Positions 30,171 through 39,208 are shown, counted from the stretch's first letter. The stretch is DNA of 61,731 nucleotides from Clostridiaceae bacterium (GCA_016295355.1 JAEDLK010000007.1:1-61731), one strand, 5' to 3'. Numbers and translations are program-made. The notes: generated from the sequence alone by a model not told the origin.

Positions 30171-31754
30171 TCAGATGTTTTCTTTTGAAAACCGATTCAA
30201 AAAATGCTCTGCCGCCCGAATGCCGTCTACCGCCGCCGACAAAATCCCACCGGCATAACCGCACCCTTCCCCGGCCGGATACAGTCCCGGTAACGTCACG
30301 CTCTGTCCGTCCTCGTTTCTGATCACCCGCACAGGCGACGAGCTACGGGTTTCCGGCCAGGTCAAAAGGGACTCTTTATCGGCAAAGCCGGCCAAACTCC
30401 TGTCCATCATCGGCAGGGCCTTTTTCATGGATTGCAAAACAAAATCGGGCATGATTTGCTCCGGTTCGCAAAAAGCGGTTTGCGGTTTTACCGATGGCTT
30501 CACACGGCCGATTGCTGCCGTGTCGCCATACAGAAAATGACCGACCGTCGTAATCGGCACGGCGCCGCCGGCAGTTTGATAGGCTCGTTGTTCAATCATG
30601 CGCTGAAAAGCAACACCGGCCAAGACATCCTGTCCGGGCAAATCGTCCGGTGTCACGCTCACAAGCACCGCACTGTTGGCATTTTGACCGTTCCGTGCGG
30701 CATAGCTCATACCGTTCACAGCCAGCCCGCCCGGTTCACTGGAGGCGTTGATCACCTGTCCGCCGGGACACATACAAAAGGTATACACCCCTCGCCCATC
30801 GGGGTGTACTGCCAGACGATAATCAGCCGCCGACAAAGCCGGATGAAAAGCGAAAGAGCCGTATAAGGACCGATTGATTTCCTGTTGTAAATGTTCGATT
30901 CTCGCACCGACCGAGAACGGTTTACGCTCCATAGCCACGCCAACTTCTTTTAGCATGGTAAAGGTATCCCGCGCCGAGTGACCCATGGCCAAAACGGCAC
31001 CGTCGCACTCGATTTGCTCACCGCCCGCTGTTTTTACACCGCACAGACGGCCGTTTCTAATGATAAGGCCGGTCACCTGTGTCTCAAACAACACCCGACC
31101 GGACAAGCGAATAATCTCATAGCGAATGTTTTTGACCACATCACGCAAAATATCCGTCCCGATATGCGGTTTGGCATCTATAAGGATTTTTTCCGGCGCA
31201 CCGAACTCAACAAAGCTTTTCATCACATGGCGGCAACGGAGATCCTTAATACCGCTGTTTAATTTGCCGTCCGAAAAGGTTCCGGCACCGCCCTCACCGA
31301 ATTGCACATTTGACACCGGATCCAACACACCGCCGGCCATAAACGTCTTCACATCCGCCGTTCGCCGATCAACGTCACGCCCACGCTCCAGCACAATGGG
31401 CGATAATCCGGCTCTTGCCAATGTCAAGGCGGCAAACAAACCGGCCGGACCGAACCCAATCACCACCGGTTGGGGACATCCGCTACCCGTAAAATAAGGT
31501 TGTTGCCACGTTTCTTCTTTCATCAGTGTCGCTTGGGGACATTTTTTCAGTAGTGCCTGCTCATCCCCCTGCACCGTCACCGATAATGTACAGCAAAAAT
31601 GCACATCGTTTTTATGACGGGCATCCACTGATTTTCGATAAAGGCCGACATTGACAATTCGATCGACAGGCAGTCTCAAAGTCTTGGCCGCCGCACTCCT
31701 TAAATCGGAAAAATCCGTCTCCAACGGCAAGGAAACACCGTGCACCAAAATCAT
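30171..31754 (-). CDS. FAD-dependent oxidoreductase of the COG2509 type
   Basis: A 527-residue flavoprotein: an N-terminal ferredoxin-like part (about 1-90), then the dinucleotide-binding glycines GFGPAGLFAALTLARAG and an SNVQFGEGGAGTFSDGKL motif typical of this uncharacterised dehydrogenase family, with a C-terminal GLYPAGEGCGYAGGILSAAVDG FAD block. No substrate is known. It overlaps the HI0933-like gene by 4 bp (ATGA), so the two flavoproteins are translated together. Confidence 0.85.
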   Translation of the reverse strand: MILVHGVSLPLETDFSDLRSAAAKTLRLPVDRIVNVGLYRKSVDARHKNDVHFCCTLSVTVQGDEQALLKKCPQATLMKEETWQQPYFTGSGCPQPVVIGFGPAGLFAALTLARAGLSPIVLERGRDVDRRTADVKTFMAGGVLDPVSNVQFGEGGAGTFSDGKLNSGIKDLRCRHVMKSFVEFGAPEKILIDAKPHIGTDILRDVVKNIRYEIIRLSGRVLFETQVTGLIIRNGRLCGVKTAGGEQIECDGAVLAMGHSARDTFTMLKEVGVAMERKPFSVGARIEHLQQEINRSLYGSFAFHPALSAADYRLAVHPDGRGVYTFCMCPGGQVINASSEPGGLAVNGMSYAARNGQNANSAVLVSVTPDDLPGQDVLAGVAFQRMIEQRAYQTAGGAVPITTVGHFLYGDTAAIGRVKPSVKPQTAFCEPEQIMPDFVLQSMKKALPMMDRSLAGFADKESLLTWPETRSSSPVRVIRNEDGQSVTLPGLYPAGEGCGYAGGILSAAVDGIRAAEHFLNRFSKENI

Positions 31755-32977
31755 CTTTTATCCTCCGTGATGGCCGACGCAGCACACAGGGCACTCCCCC
31801 ATGCCCACGATAAATTATAGCCGCCGCAGTCACCGTCCACATCCAGTATTTCACCGATGGCATACAAGCCCCTCACGGTTTTAGATTCCATGGTTGTTTC
31901 GCTAAACGCCTGTGTGGACAGTCCCCCGGCCGTCACCTGTGCGTGCACAAAGCCGGTTGTGCCACTCACGGGAAATGTCAGGGCCTTGCAAAGCTCTGTA
32001 AGATGCCGTAAATCGTCCTCTTTAAGAGCGGAAATCGGATTGCTCAACGGAATACCGGCTGATTTGAGCAAAACACTTCCCAAGCGGTTTTGCAACATCC
32101 CCGTGAAGAAAGTATCGCTCGTTTGTGTTGCCAAGGTTTCCCGACGATGCAAAAACAACGCTGTCAAGGAATCCTCCGTCTCCTCGCTGAACAAATCCAA
32201 TGTCACCCGACAGGGGCGCTTTTCACGCTCAACCGCACGGGACAACTGCAAAATCGGGGGACCCGACAGTCCGTATTCGGTAAATAATACCTCTCCGTTT
32301 GTCTTCCGTATCACTTGATCGCCGGCCGACAATACAGCCGGACAAACGATCTTTATCCCCTTTAGCGAACGATTCAGCGGTGAATCTGTTTTAAGCTGTA
32401 CCAAGGAAGGAGTCAGTTTGGTAACGGCAAAGCCCTGCTGTTTAAGCAGTCGCAAGCCTTCGCCGGTGCTCCCCACCTTTTCCCCGGCGGCCAATCCGCC
32501 GGTAGCAAATACCACCTTATCAGCCTCAAAGGTATCGGTTTGTGTTCTCACGGCAAACCCGTTTTTCACCGAAAGCCCCGTCACTCTTTGGCCGGTCAGC
32601 ACGGTCACGCCGACACGTTCAGCGGCAAACCGCAAGGCGTCGACCACCGAAGAGGCCTGCAAAGACCGAGGGTACGCCTTCCCGTTTTCCTTTAGGACAA
32701 AAGGCACACCAAGGGAATCGAAAAAGGCCTTGATGACTTCATAACCGTAAGTATCAAGCACAAAACCGGCAAAGGACGGATGCTCGCCGTGATAATTATG
32801 AATCGATGCAAAAGCATTGGCGATGTTGCATTGACCGTTTCCCGTAAGAGCCAACTTCTTGCCGACACGATCCAGCGCTTCCAACACCGTTACCTGCGCC
32901 CTGCCCGATTGTGCCAAGGCCACGGCACAGCACAATCCGGCGGCACCGCCGCCGATAACGATAACTCGTTGTTTCAA
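31751..32977 (-). CDS. HI0933/BaiN-like NAD(P)/FAD-dependent oxidoreductase
   Basis: A 408-residue flavoprotein with an FAD-binding start VIVIGGGAAGLCCAVALAQ and the family block KLALTGNGQCNIAN, ending GEILDVDGDCGGYNLSWAWG. The family includes BaiN of Clostridium scindens, tied to bile acid dehydroxylation, but most relatives are of unknown function, so the name BaiN is not justified here. It begins 11 bp after the yifB stop. Confidence 0.85.
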   Translation of the reverse strand: MKQRVIVIGGGAAGLCCAVALAQSGRAQVTVLEALDRVGKKLALTGNGQCNIANAFASIHNYHGEHPSFAGFVLDTYGYEVIKAFFDSLGVPFVLKENGKAYPRSLQASSVVDALRFAAERVGVTVLTGQRVTGLSVKNGFAVRTQTDTFEADKVVFATGGLAAGEKVGSTGEGLRLLKQQGFAVTKLTPSLVQLKTDSPLNRSLKGIKIVCPAVLSAGDQVIRKTNGEVLFTEYGLSGPPILQLSRAVEREKRPCRVTLDLFSEETEDSLTALFLHRRETLATQTSDTFFTGMLQNRLGSVLLKSAGIPLSNPISALKEDDLRHLTELCKALTFPVSGTTGFVHAQVTAGGLSTQAFSETTMESKTVRGLYAIGEILDVDGDCGGYNLSWAWGSALCAASAITEDKR

Positions 32978-32988
32978 CCTTTCTCACC

Positions 32989-34521
32989 TCAATCTGTTGA
33001 ACCCCAATACTTACGGTCCAAACTGCGGAATTGAATGGCTTGAGAAATGTGACCCCGTTCGATGATGTCACTCTCATCCAAGTCGGCCACCGTGCGAGCC
33101 ACCTTTAGCAATCGATCATAAGCTCGTGCCGACATGCCGAGTTGCTCGAATGCCACCGACAAAACCGTAGAGGCATCCTCGCTCATCGGACAATATTTCT
33201 GTAGCACGGCCGGTGTCAGGCGGGCATTACACCGAATGCCGGTGCCCTCATATCGGCGGCGCTGACGCTCTCTGGCCCTATTGACCCGCTCACGGATAAC
33301 CGACGAGGGCTCCTCGGGTGCATCGGTGTGTAAGGCCTCGTAATCCACCGGCGGTACCTCGATATGCAAATCCATACGGTCAAGCATAGGACCGGAAATA
33401 CGGTTCAGATAATTATGCACCATTTTGGGCGTGCAAATGCACTGCCGAGTCGGATGGCCGAAAAAGCCGCACGGGCAGGGATTCATGGCCGCCACCAGCA
33501 TGATGCTGCTGGGATAGGTCAGCGTACCGGCTACCCGTGAAATCGTCACCTTGCCGTCCTCCAAGGGTTGACGCAGGCTCTCAGTCACGCCCCGACCGAA
33601 TTCGGGCAGTTCATCCAAGAATAACACCCCGTTATGCGCTAAAGACACTTCACCGGGGTGCGGAACGGCACCACCACCGGTCAATCCGTAAACAGAAATG
33701 GTATGATGCGGCGCTCGGAACGGTCGAGTGGTAATCAACGGATGCCCGCTGTCCAGCACACCGGCAATTGAATGAATTTTGGTGGTTTCCACCGACTCCT
33801 CGAAGGTCATCTCCGGTAAAATGGTGGGAATACGCTTAGCCAGCATGCTTTTGCCCGATCCGGGAGGGCCGATTAACAGAAGATTATGTCCTCCGGCTGC
33901 CGCTACCTCAATGGCTCGTTTGGCCAACACCTGCCCTTTGACGTCGGCAAAATCCAATGTCTCCTGTATGGTTTGTTGCGGTGCTTGTGGTTTTTGTGCC
34001 GGTTCAACCGGTTTAAGCCCCGTTAAATGCAACAAAAGAGCGTTTAGCGAGGAAAAGCCGTACACGCAGAGCCCATCCACCACGGCTGCCTCTTGCTCAT
34101 TTTCCTTGGGAAGATAAAAATCGGGATACCCTTGTTCCGCCGCCGTGATAGCCATAGCCAAGGCCCCATTGATCGGACGCAGTTTACCGTCTAACGATAA
34201 TTCCCCGATAAACACAGAGGTAGCCGGATGGATAGCCAACTGACCGGAAGCCATTAGAATAGCCACCGAGATCGGCAAATCGTATAGGGATCCTGCCTTT
34301 TTTAAATCGGCCGGTGCCAAATTCACAGTAATGCGGGCATTTGGAAATCGAAAGCCACAGTTCTTAATGGCTGAACGCACACGATCTCTGGCCTCCTTAA
34401 CCGCCGCATCCGGCAGTCCCACAATGTCAAAGCCGGGCAGACCCTTGGAAATATCCGCCTCAACTTCAACCATATAAGATTCCAGTCCGTACAGACCGAT
34501 GCTTTTTACCTTGGCAAACAT
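32989..34521 (-). CDS. YifB/ComM family Mg-chelatase-like AAA+ ATPase
   Basis: A 510-residue protein with an N-terminal ChlI-like domain (SKGLPGFDIVGLPDAAVKEA), an AAA+ core (Walker A GPPGSGKSMLAKRIP, Walker B-type LFLDELPEF) and the C-terminal Mg_chelatase_C domain with the YDRLLKVARTVADLD motif. In Haemophilus and Vibrio ComM is a helicase that promotes branch migration in natural transformation. It heads an operon with two flavoproteins. Confidence 0.93.
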   Translation of the reverse strand: MFAKVKSIGLYGLESYMVEVEADISKGLPGFDIVGLPDAAVKEARDRVRSAIKNCGFRFPNARITVNLAPADLKKAGSLYDLPISVAILMASGQLAIHPATSVFIGELSLDGKLRPINGALAMAITAAEQGYPDFYLPKENEQEAAVVDGLCVYGFSSLNALLLHLTGLKPVEPAQKPQAPQQTIQETLDFADVKGQVLAKRAIEVAAAGGHNLLLIGPPGSGKSMLAKRIPTILPEMTFEESVETTKIHSIAGVLDSGHPLITTRPFRAPHHTISVYGLTGGGAVPHPGEVSLAHNGVLFLDELPEFGRGVTESLRQPLEDGKVTISRVAGTLTYPSSIMLVAAMNPCPCGFFGHPTRQCICTPKMVHNYLNRISGPMLDRMDLHIEVPPVDYEALHTDAPEEPSSVIRERVNRARERQRRRYEGTGIRCNARLTPAVLQKYCPMSEDASTVLSVAFEQLGMSARAYDRLLKVARTVADLDESDIIERGHISQAIQFRSLDRKYWGSTD

Positions 34522-34548
34522 CCTGCATCCCTCTTTTCATTTGGAACA

Positions 34549-34577
34549 ATTATACAACACGAACAAAGCAAGTGCAA
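34549..34577 (-). promoter_or_regulatory. Sigma-A promoter of yifB
   Basis: Minus strand TTGCAC (34572-34577), 17 bp, TATAAT (34549-34554). It overlaps the downstream end of the metK terminator region. Confidence 0.65.
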
Positions 34578-34592
34578 TCCCTTTCTGCGTAC

Positions 34593-34620
34593 AAAAAAGC
34601 ACCGCCACATGACGCGGTGC
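34593..34620 (-). terminator. Intrinsic terminator of metK
   Basis: GCACCGC and GCGGTGC arms (34599-34620), then six T on the minus strand. Confidence 0.8.
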
Positions 34621-34693
34621 TCTTCTCCCACAACCGACTGCTACGGCCGATTATGATTTTTGAAGATTTGTAATCCTCTTTGCGACCGTGTTT

Positions 34694-35875
34694 TTACAGC
34701 AAACGCCTGCGCAAATCTTCCACTCTGTCGGTTCGTTCCCAAGAAAGATCCAAGTCTTCCCGTCCCATATGACCGTAGGCCGCTACAGAGCGGTAAATCG
34801 GACGGCGTAAATCCAACTGATCGATAATGGCGGCCGGACGCAAATCAAACAGCTCTGTCACGGCCGAAACAATCTCCTCATCCGACACACGGCCGGTGCC
34901 GAAGGTATCCACCATAATGGAAACCGGATGAGCTACACCGATAGCATAAGCCAATTGCACCTCGCAACGGTCGGCAATACCGGCGGCCACAATGTTCTTG
35001 GCCACATAGCGAGCGGCATAAGCCGCACTGCGGTCAACCTTGGTAGGGTCTTTTCCCGAAAAGGCACCGCCGCCATGCCGTGCCATGCCCCCGTAGGTAT
35101 CCACAATGATCTTCCGTCCGGTCAAGCCGGTATCGCCCTGCGGACCGCCTGTAACAAAACGGCCGGTGGGGTTGATAAAGATGTTGGTGTTATCGTCCAT
35201 CAATTCCTGCGGAATCACGGCACGAATGACCTTTTCTTCAATGTCCCGACGCAACACCGACAAGTCTGTTTCAGCGGTGTGTTGAGAAGAAACCACCACG
35301 GCCTCCACACGAGCCGGCACACCGTCACGGTATTCAATGGTAACCTGTGATTTTCCGTCCGGACAGAGATACGGCAAAATGCCCTCCTTGCGCACCGCCG
35401 TCAAACGACGAGCCAAACGGTGGGACAACGAAGCCGCCAACGGCATCAATTCTTTCGTTTCACGGCAGGCATAACCGAACATCATGCCCTGATCGCCCGC
35501 ACCGTTGAGATTATACACATCCTCAACGCCGTTCTTTAATTCCATGGAACGGTCAACACCCAAGGCAATATCGGGCGACTGCTTATCAATGGAGGTCAGC
35601 ACGGCACAGGTATTGCCATCAAAGCCGGAGGCGCCGCCCACATAGCCGATGTCCTTAACCACCTGGCGAACCACGGCCGGAATATCTACCTGGCAAGAGG
35701 CGGTAATTTCGCCCATTACAGTGATAACACCGGTGGTAGCAAAGGTTTCGCACGCCACACGAGCCTGCGGATCCGTTTGAAGATACGCATCCAAAATCGC
35801 ATCTGAAATCTGATCGCAAAGTTTATCGGGGTGACCTTCCGTCACCGATTCTGATGTGAATAACATTTTTGACAT
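34694..35875 (-). CDS. metK: S-adenosylmethionine synthase
   Basis: A 393-residue enzyme with the family signatures: FTSESVTEGHPDKLCDQISDA at the N-terminus (split over residues 6-26), GAGDQGMMFGYA in the middle and GGGAFSGKDPTKVDRSAAYA in the C-terminal half. It makes SAM from methionine and ATP. A SAM-I riboswitch with terminator lies directly upstream, so its expression falls when SAM is plentiful. Confidence 0.97.
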   Translation of the reverse strand: MSKMLFTSESVTEGHPDKLCDQISDAILDAYLQTDPQARVACETFATTGVITVMGEITASCQVDIPAVVRQVVKDIGYVGGASGFDGNTCAVLTSIDKQSPDIALGVDRSMELKNGVEDVYNLNGAGDQGMMFGYACRETKELMPLAASLSHRLARRLTAVRKEGILPYLCPDGKSQVTIEYRDGVPARVEAVVVSSQHTAETDLSVLRRDIEEKVIRAVIPQELMDDNTNIFINPTGRFVTGGPQGDTGLTGRKIIVDTYGGMARHGGGAFSGKDPTKVDRSAAYAARYVAKNIVAAGIADRCEVQLAYAIGVAHPVSIMVDTFGTGRVSDEEIVSAVTELFDLRPAAIIDQLDLRRPIYRSVAAYGHMGREDLDLSWERTDRVEDLRRRLL

Positions 35876-35886
35876 AAAAAAGCCTC

Positions 35887-35920
35887 CAAAAAAATAATCG
35901 CTCCCGTCAAACGGAAGCGA
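35887..35920 (-). terminator. Riboswitch expression-platform terminator of metK
   Basis: TCGCTTCCGT and ACGGGAGCGA arms (35898-35920) followed by TTATTTTTTT on the minus strand, just before the GGAGG ribosome site. Confidence 0.85.
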
Positions 35921-35931
35921 AAGAAAACACC

Positions 35932-36021
35932 CTCATCTTCCGGTAAAACCGCAGGATTTAGCACCTTGATAATCAGGTTGCCGGGCTTCATAGGGCCTGT
36001 CCCTCCACCACTCTTGATAAG
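35932..36021 (-). promoter_or_regulatory. SAM-I (S-box) riboswitch aptamer
   Basis: Minus strand shows the conserved S-box order: CTTATCAAGAG, GGTGGAGGGAC, GGCCC, GAAGCCCGGCAACC, AAGGTGCTAAATCC and a closing GATGAG. It sits between a strong promoter and a terminator before metK. Binding of SAM should favour the terminator. Confidence 0.95.
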
Positions 36022-36045
36022 GAAAATATGAAATTTTACCATGGC

Positions 36046-36074
36046 ATCATATCACAATTTTCGTCATTTGTCAA
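36046..36074 (-). promoter_or_regulatory. Sigma-A promoter of metK
   Basis: Minus strand TTGACA (36069-36074), 17 bp, TATGAT (36046-36051), ending about 20 bases before the riboswitch. Confidence 0.85.
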
Positions 36075-36168
36075 CACCATGCGCTGTTTTTGGAATTTTT
36101 TTGCAACGTCGATAAGCCAAAGCCCATCCCAAACGGTTCGGAAGAATACAACTCCCTAAAAGGCAGAA

Positions 36169-36762
36169 TCAATACTTGCCGCGCAAAAGGGGTGAGATTT
36201 TTTTATAGACCGCAAAGCACAACAGACTGTTGGCCACACCCTTGACAAAGGTAAAGGGAACATTGAAAACCAACAGGCACTGGAACAAATTCTTAACACC
36301 GCCGTAGAGCAGTTGATACACCGCCACAACAGCATCCGTATCACCCGCAAAGAACAACTTAATATAGAACGGATAGACAATATATAAGTTTGTTAACAGG
36401 CTGACGGCGGCCATCAAAGCCGAGCCGATCACACACGCCCACAAAGCACCGCCTCTTGTTTTGTGCCTGCGGTAAAATATCCCGGCGGCGGCTGTAAAAA
36501 CAGCCCCCAAAATAAAGTTGGACAATTCCCCTATACCGCCCGTCTGACTGACAAATAAATGAAGCAAATTTTTAATCAAACAGACCAACACGCCGTAAAC
36601 AGGTCCAAAGCTAAAGGCCGTAATCAAAGCCGGAAGCTCTGAAAAATCCAGCTTAATAAAGGACGGCATCAACGGTACGCTGACTTCCAGTGCCATTAAA
36701 ATTGCTCCCACGGCCCCCATAACCGCCGTGACGGCTATGTATCTTGTTTTAATACGTTTCAT
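36169..36762 (-). CDS. ribU: ECF transporter S component, riboflavin-specific (RibU)
   Basis: A 197-residue membrane protein with about five or six helices and the S-component pattern: AVMGAVGAILMALEVSVPLM, LDFSELPALITAFSFGPVYG and LIKNLLHLF. The GPxxG and KN elements are typical of riboflavin S components. The FMN riboswitch immediately upstream supports riboflavin as the substrate. It would need the shared ECF module (EcfA/A'/T), which is not in this window. GGGGAG precedes the ATG. Confidence 0.9.
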   Translation of the reverse strand: MKRIKTRYIAVTAVMGAVGAILMALEVSVPLMPSFIKLDFSELPALITAFSFGPVYGVLVCLIKNLLHLFVSQTGGIGELSNFILGAVFTAAAGIFYRRHKTRGGALWACVIGSALMAAVSLLTNLYIVYPFYIKLFFAGDTDAVVAVYQLLYGGVKNLFQCLLVFNVPFTFVKGVANSLLCFAVYKKISPLLRGKY

Positions 36763-36776
36763 ATCATTCTCCCCTT

Positions 36777-36806
36777 AAAAAAAGACGCCCCTATAACAGG
36801 ACGCCA
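36777..36806 (-). terminator. FMN riboswitch terminator
   Basis: GGCGTCCT and AGGGGCGTC arms with wobble pairs, followed by seven T, just before the ribU ribosome site. Confidence 0.7.
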
Positions 36807-36815
36807 TTGTTTGTT

Positions 36816-36988
36816 TCTTTCATCCGGACTGTGGCCAAAGCACTCAAATTCAAAACAGCCTAAAGAGCAAAAACATGATTTGAATTTGAATGATTCAGTA
36901 AACCGTCGGCTTCGGAATTTCACCGAATCAACCGGATAGCCGGCTCGCGGGCTTTACCGCCGGTGGGGACTTTCACCCCGCCCTGAAG
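36816..36988 (-). promoter_or_regulatory. FMN (RFN) riboswitch
   Basis: Minus strand gives the RFN core in order: CTTCAGGGCGGGGTGAAA, TCCCCACCGGCGGTAAA, AGCCCGCGAGCC, GATTCGGTGAAATTCCGA, AGCCGACGG, and the closing AGTCCGGATGAAAGAA. A variable hairpin with CATTCAAATTCAAA and TTTTGAATTTGAGTG arms is inserted before the last element. The 5' end of the aptamer overlaps the last codons and the stop of the upstream DUF1294 gene. Confidence 0.95.
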
Positions 36989-37257
36989 CATACATATTTA
37001 AGTGTCAGTAAAAAAAGCACTGCTTGCAAGAAAAGCAAAAACGGTAATCCGATCATAAACCGTGCATGCTTTGTCTTATGACGAATGAGAAGCATGGTCA
37101 AATACACAGCCGGACAGCCACCGAGTACCGCAAGATAAAACAGGGTGCGTTCCCTGACCCGCCAGCCGCCGCACCGAGCCCGGTGCTTATCCCATATCGT
37201 AACAAAACCCGCCACAACATTCACAGCCGCTAAATAGCCAAACACGATCCATTTCAA
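36973..37257 (-). CDS. DUF1294 membrane protein
   Basis: A 94-residue protein with two or three hydrophobic segments and the DUF1294 pattern: WDKHRARCGGWRVRERTLFY, LGGCPAVYLTML, IRHKTKHARF. Function unknown. The predicted transcription start excludes the upstream GTG at 37290; the TTG at 37257 gives a normal start, and a GTG at 37266 is the alternative. The stop codon TGA lies within the conserved GGGGTGAAA of the FMN riboswitch, so the gene and the riboswitch share about 16 bases. Confidence 0.75.
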   Translation of the reverse strand: MKWIVFGYLAAVNVVAGFVTIWDKHRARCGGWRVRERTLFYLAVLGGCPAVYLTMLLIRHKTKHARFMIGLPFLLFLQAVLFLLTLKYVCFRAG

Positions 37258-37280
37258 AATGATCACTGCCTTATGGAATG

Positions 37281-37309
37281 AGTATAACACAGTCCGCCTT
37301 TTTTTGCAA
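37281..37309 (-). promoter_or_regulatory. Sigma-A promoter of the DUF1294-ribU unit
   Basis: Minus strand TTGCAA (37304-37309), 17 bp, TATACT (37281-37286). Confidence 0.65.
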
Positions 37310-37315
37310 TAGGAA

Positions 37316-37344
37316 TTGAAAGAAAAAGCAAAATCTTGTACAAT
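37316..37344 (+). promoter_or_regulatory. Sigma-A promoter of the lipoprotein amidase
   Basis: TTGAAA (37316-37321), 17 bp, TACAAT (37339-37344); AAGGTGAT ribosome site follows. Divergent from the DUF1294 promoter. Confidence 0.65.
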
Positions 37345-37361
37345 GATTTCAAGGTGATTTC

Positions 37362-39023
37362 ATGAAACAGTTTTCTTTATCTTTTTATCGATATTTCCTT
37401 GCCGTGTTTTTGACGGTTTGTTTAACCGTTCTATGGATGCCGGCTTTGACCGGATGCGAGCAAAAAAACGTCAAGCGAAAAGAATCCACCGGTCATTTTC
37501 TGCTCATCAGCGATTTTTCGCCGCAGGAGGATTTAACACCACAGGGCGGCGGTATTTTGGTTGTCAGCGTCACCCCCAAGACCGATATAACTGTCACGGC
37601 CACGCTGTTTGACACCACCGTCACGCTGAGTGCCGATACGGCCTACCAGGAGGACGGTGTGCCACCGCTGACCGCCGCCTTGACCCTGCCGATCAGCCGG
37701 CAGCAAGAAGTTGACCAAATCTGTTTTTGCTGTACCTTTAACGGACAACAGGAGATTTACTACAGCGGCTTCATCACGGTTGCCCCGTCTGCCAACACCG
37801 TTACAGACGGAGCAACCGTGACACCGGATGACGACTCCTACATAAATGTCGGCTGTGAACTGGTTGCCGAAATCACCGCCGAAAATGCCGAAACCTTTTG
37901 GGGCAACACCGTGGATGACGCCTCCCGCCCTACCAACAACTATTTACCAAAAGGAACCGTGGACTATGTGTCGGGTGCCGAAATCCTTCATCCATCCGTC
38001 GGCAAATCCTATCGATTGCTTAGATGCGGTCGACGGATATACAGCGGTGCCGTAGCCGTTCGCAAAGATACCCTACCGAGTGAAAATCGCATGAGCGTTG
38101 CCAAGATTGTCCGTGACGGAAAATACACTGTGTTTTCCTTTGACACCCTCTTCAAAGCACCCTTTACCCTGGAATTAACCGGACAGGACTACTTAAATCC
38201 CTTAAGCGGCGACTATCGGGTCAGCAAGGTTACCTTTGATGCCGTAAGCATCAATTTCCGTTACTGCACAGCCTTTAGCGGTTCTCTTGAATTGCCCGAT
38301 AATCCGCTGTTTAACCATGCCTCTGTCAAACAAAACCCCTATGATTGCACCTTGACCCTGACACTCAAGGAACCGGGAGCCTTTTACGGTTGGTATGCCG
38401 AATATGACGAGGAGGATCGACTGAATTTTTACTTTTTGGAGCCCACAAGACTTTACCAAGCCGATAACGAATACGGCTATGCGCTGTACGATGCCACCAT
38501 TGTGGTGGATGCCGGTCACGGAGGGGCTGAATCAGGTGCTGTATCGGCCAACGGCACCAAGGAATCCATCTGCAATTCCCTTTTAGCCTTTGCCTTGCAA
38601 AAGGAGCTAAAAAGCATCGGCGCAACCGTGGTAATGACCCGTGACAGCGATACAACCGTCCCGGCCGGCGCCAGATGTGATTTAGCCCGAAGTGCCAAAC
38701 CCGATTTGATCATCTCAATTCACCGAAACGCCGGTGGCGGCAACGGTTTTTCAAGCTACTATTTTTCACCCTTCTGTGTATCGTTAGCCGAACAAATCCG
38801 ACTTGAAACCGCCAAGACGGATTTATATCGAACAATTGATACGACAAGCTGGCATTATTTCTTTTTGAACCGGGTGGCCAGTTGCCCATCTGTGTTGACA
38901 GAAAACGGCTATATGGATGATGCCGTTGATTTTGCCGCTATGTTGGATGAAGAAACGCAACAAAAGGCCGCCCGGGCACTTGTCAGGGGGATTATCCGTT
39001 ACTATCTAAGCCTACCACGGTAA
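37362..39023 (+). CDS. Lipoprotein-type N-acetylmuramoyl-L-alanine amidase (Amidase_3)
   Basis: A 553-residue protein. A signal segment (about 10-30) ends in the lipobox LTGC, so it is probably lipid-anchored outside the membrane. Residues 40-380 are beta-rich and carry no domain I recognise. The C-terminal domain (about 383-553) is a full Amidase_3: VVDAGHGGAESGA (first zinc His), the glutamate in KESICNSLLAF, the histidine in ISIHRNAGG and the late catalytic glutamate in VLTENGYMDD. It would cut the bond between MurNAc and L-alanine in peptidoglycan. The gene stands alone, with its own promoter and terminator. Confidence 0.85.
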   Translation: MKQFSLSFYRYFLAVFLTVCLTVLWMPALTGCEQKNVKRKESTGHFLLISDFSPQEDLTPQGGGILVVSVTPKTDITVTATLFDTTVTLSADTAYQEDGVPPLTAALTLPISRQQEVDQICFCCTFNGQQEIYYSGFITVAPSANTVTDGATVTPDDDSYINVGCELVAEITAENAETFWGNTVDDASRPTNNYLPKGTVDYVSGAEILHPSVGKSYRLLRCGRRIYSGAVAVRKDTLPSENRMSVAKIVRDGKYTVFSFDTLFKAPFTLELTGQDYLNPLSGDYRVSKVTFDAVSINFRYCTAFSGSLELPDNPLFNHASVKQNPYDCTLTLTLKEPGAFYGWYAEYDEEDRLNFYFLEPTRLYQADNEYGYALYDATIVVDAGHGGAESGAVSANGTKESICNSLLAFALQKELKSIGATVVMTRDSDTTVPAGARCDLARSAKPDLIISIHRNAGGGNGFSSYYFSPFCVSLAEQIRLETAKTDLYRTIDTTSWHYFFLNRVASCPSVLTENGYMDDAVDFAAMLDEETQQKAARALVRGIIRYYLSLPR

Positions 39024-39106
39024 TTGTTTATGAATCGACCGAAAAAGCACCTCCCGTTATCGTCACAGCCTCTTGACCCTGTTAAAGCCCTGTTTTTGGC
39101 CTAAGG

Positions 39107-39149
39107 AAAACCGCACAGATGACACAAATATCGTCTGTGCGGTTTTTTT
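39107..39149. terminator. Bidirectional terminator between amidase and ABC-F genes
   Basis: AACCGCACAGA and TCTGTGCGGTT arms (39109-39144) with seven T on the plus strand. Confidence 0.75.
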
Positions 39150-39208
39150 GATAGCCGGAAAGCGAATATTACGGATTTTTATAGCTTGGATTCCTATTTC
39201 CTCATCGT

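Noticed and set aside
31751..32977. Naming the HI0933-like gene baiN
   Set aside because: The family is broad and mostly uncharacterised; no other bai genes are present.
35842..36042. 66-codon minus-strand frame upstream of metK
   Set aside because: It is the SAM-I riboswitch read as protein.
36063..36168. Terminator after ribU
   Set aside because: Only weak partial pairing without a T-run; not strong enough to list.
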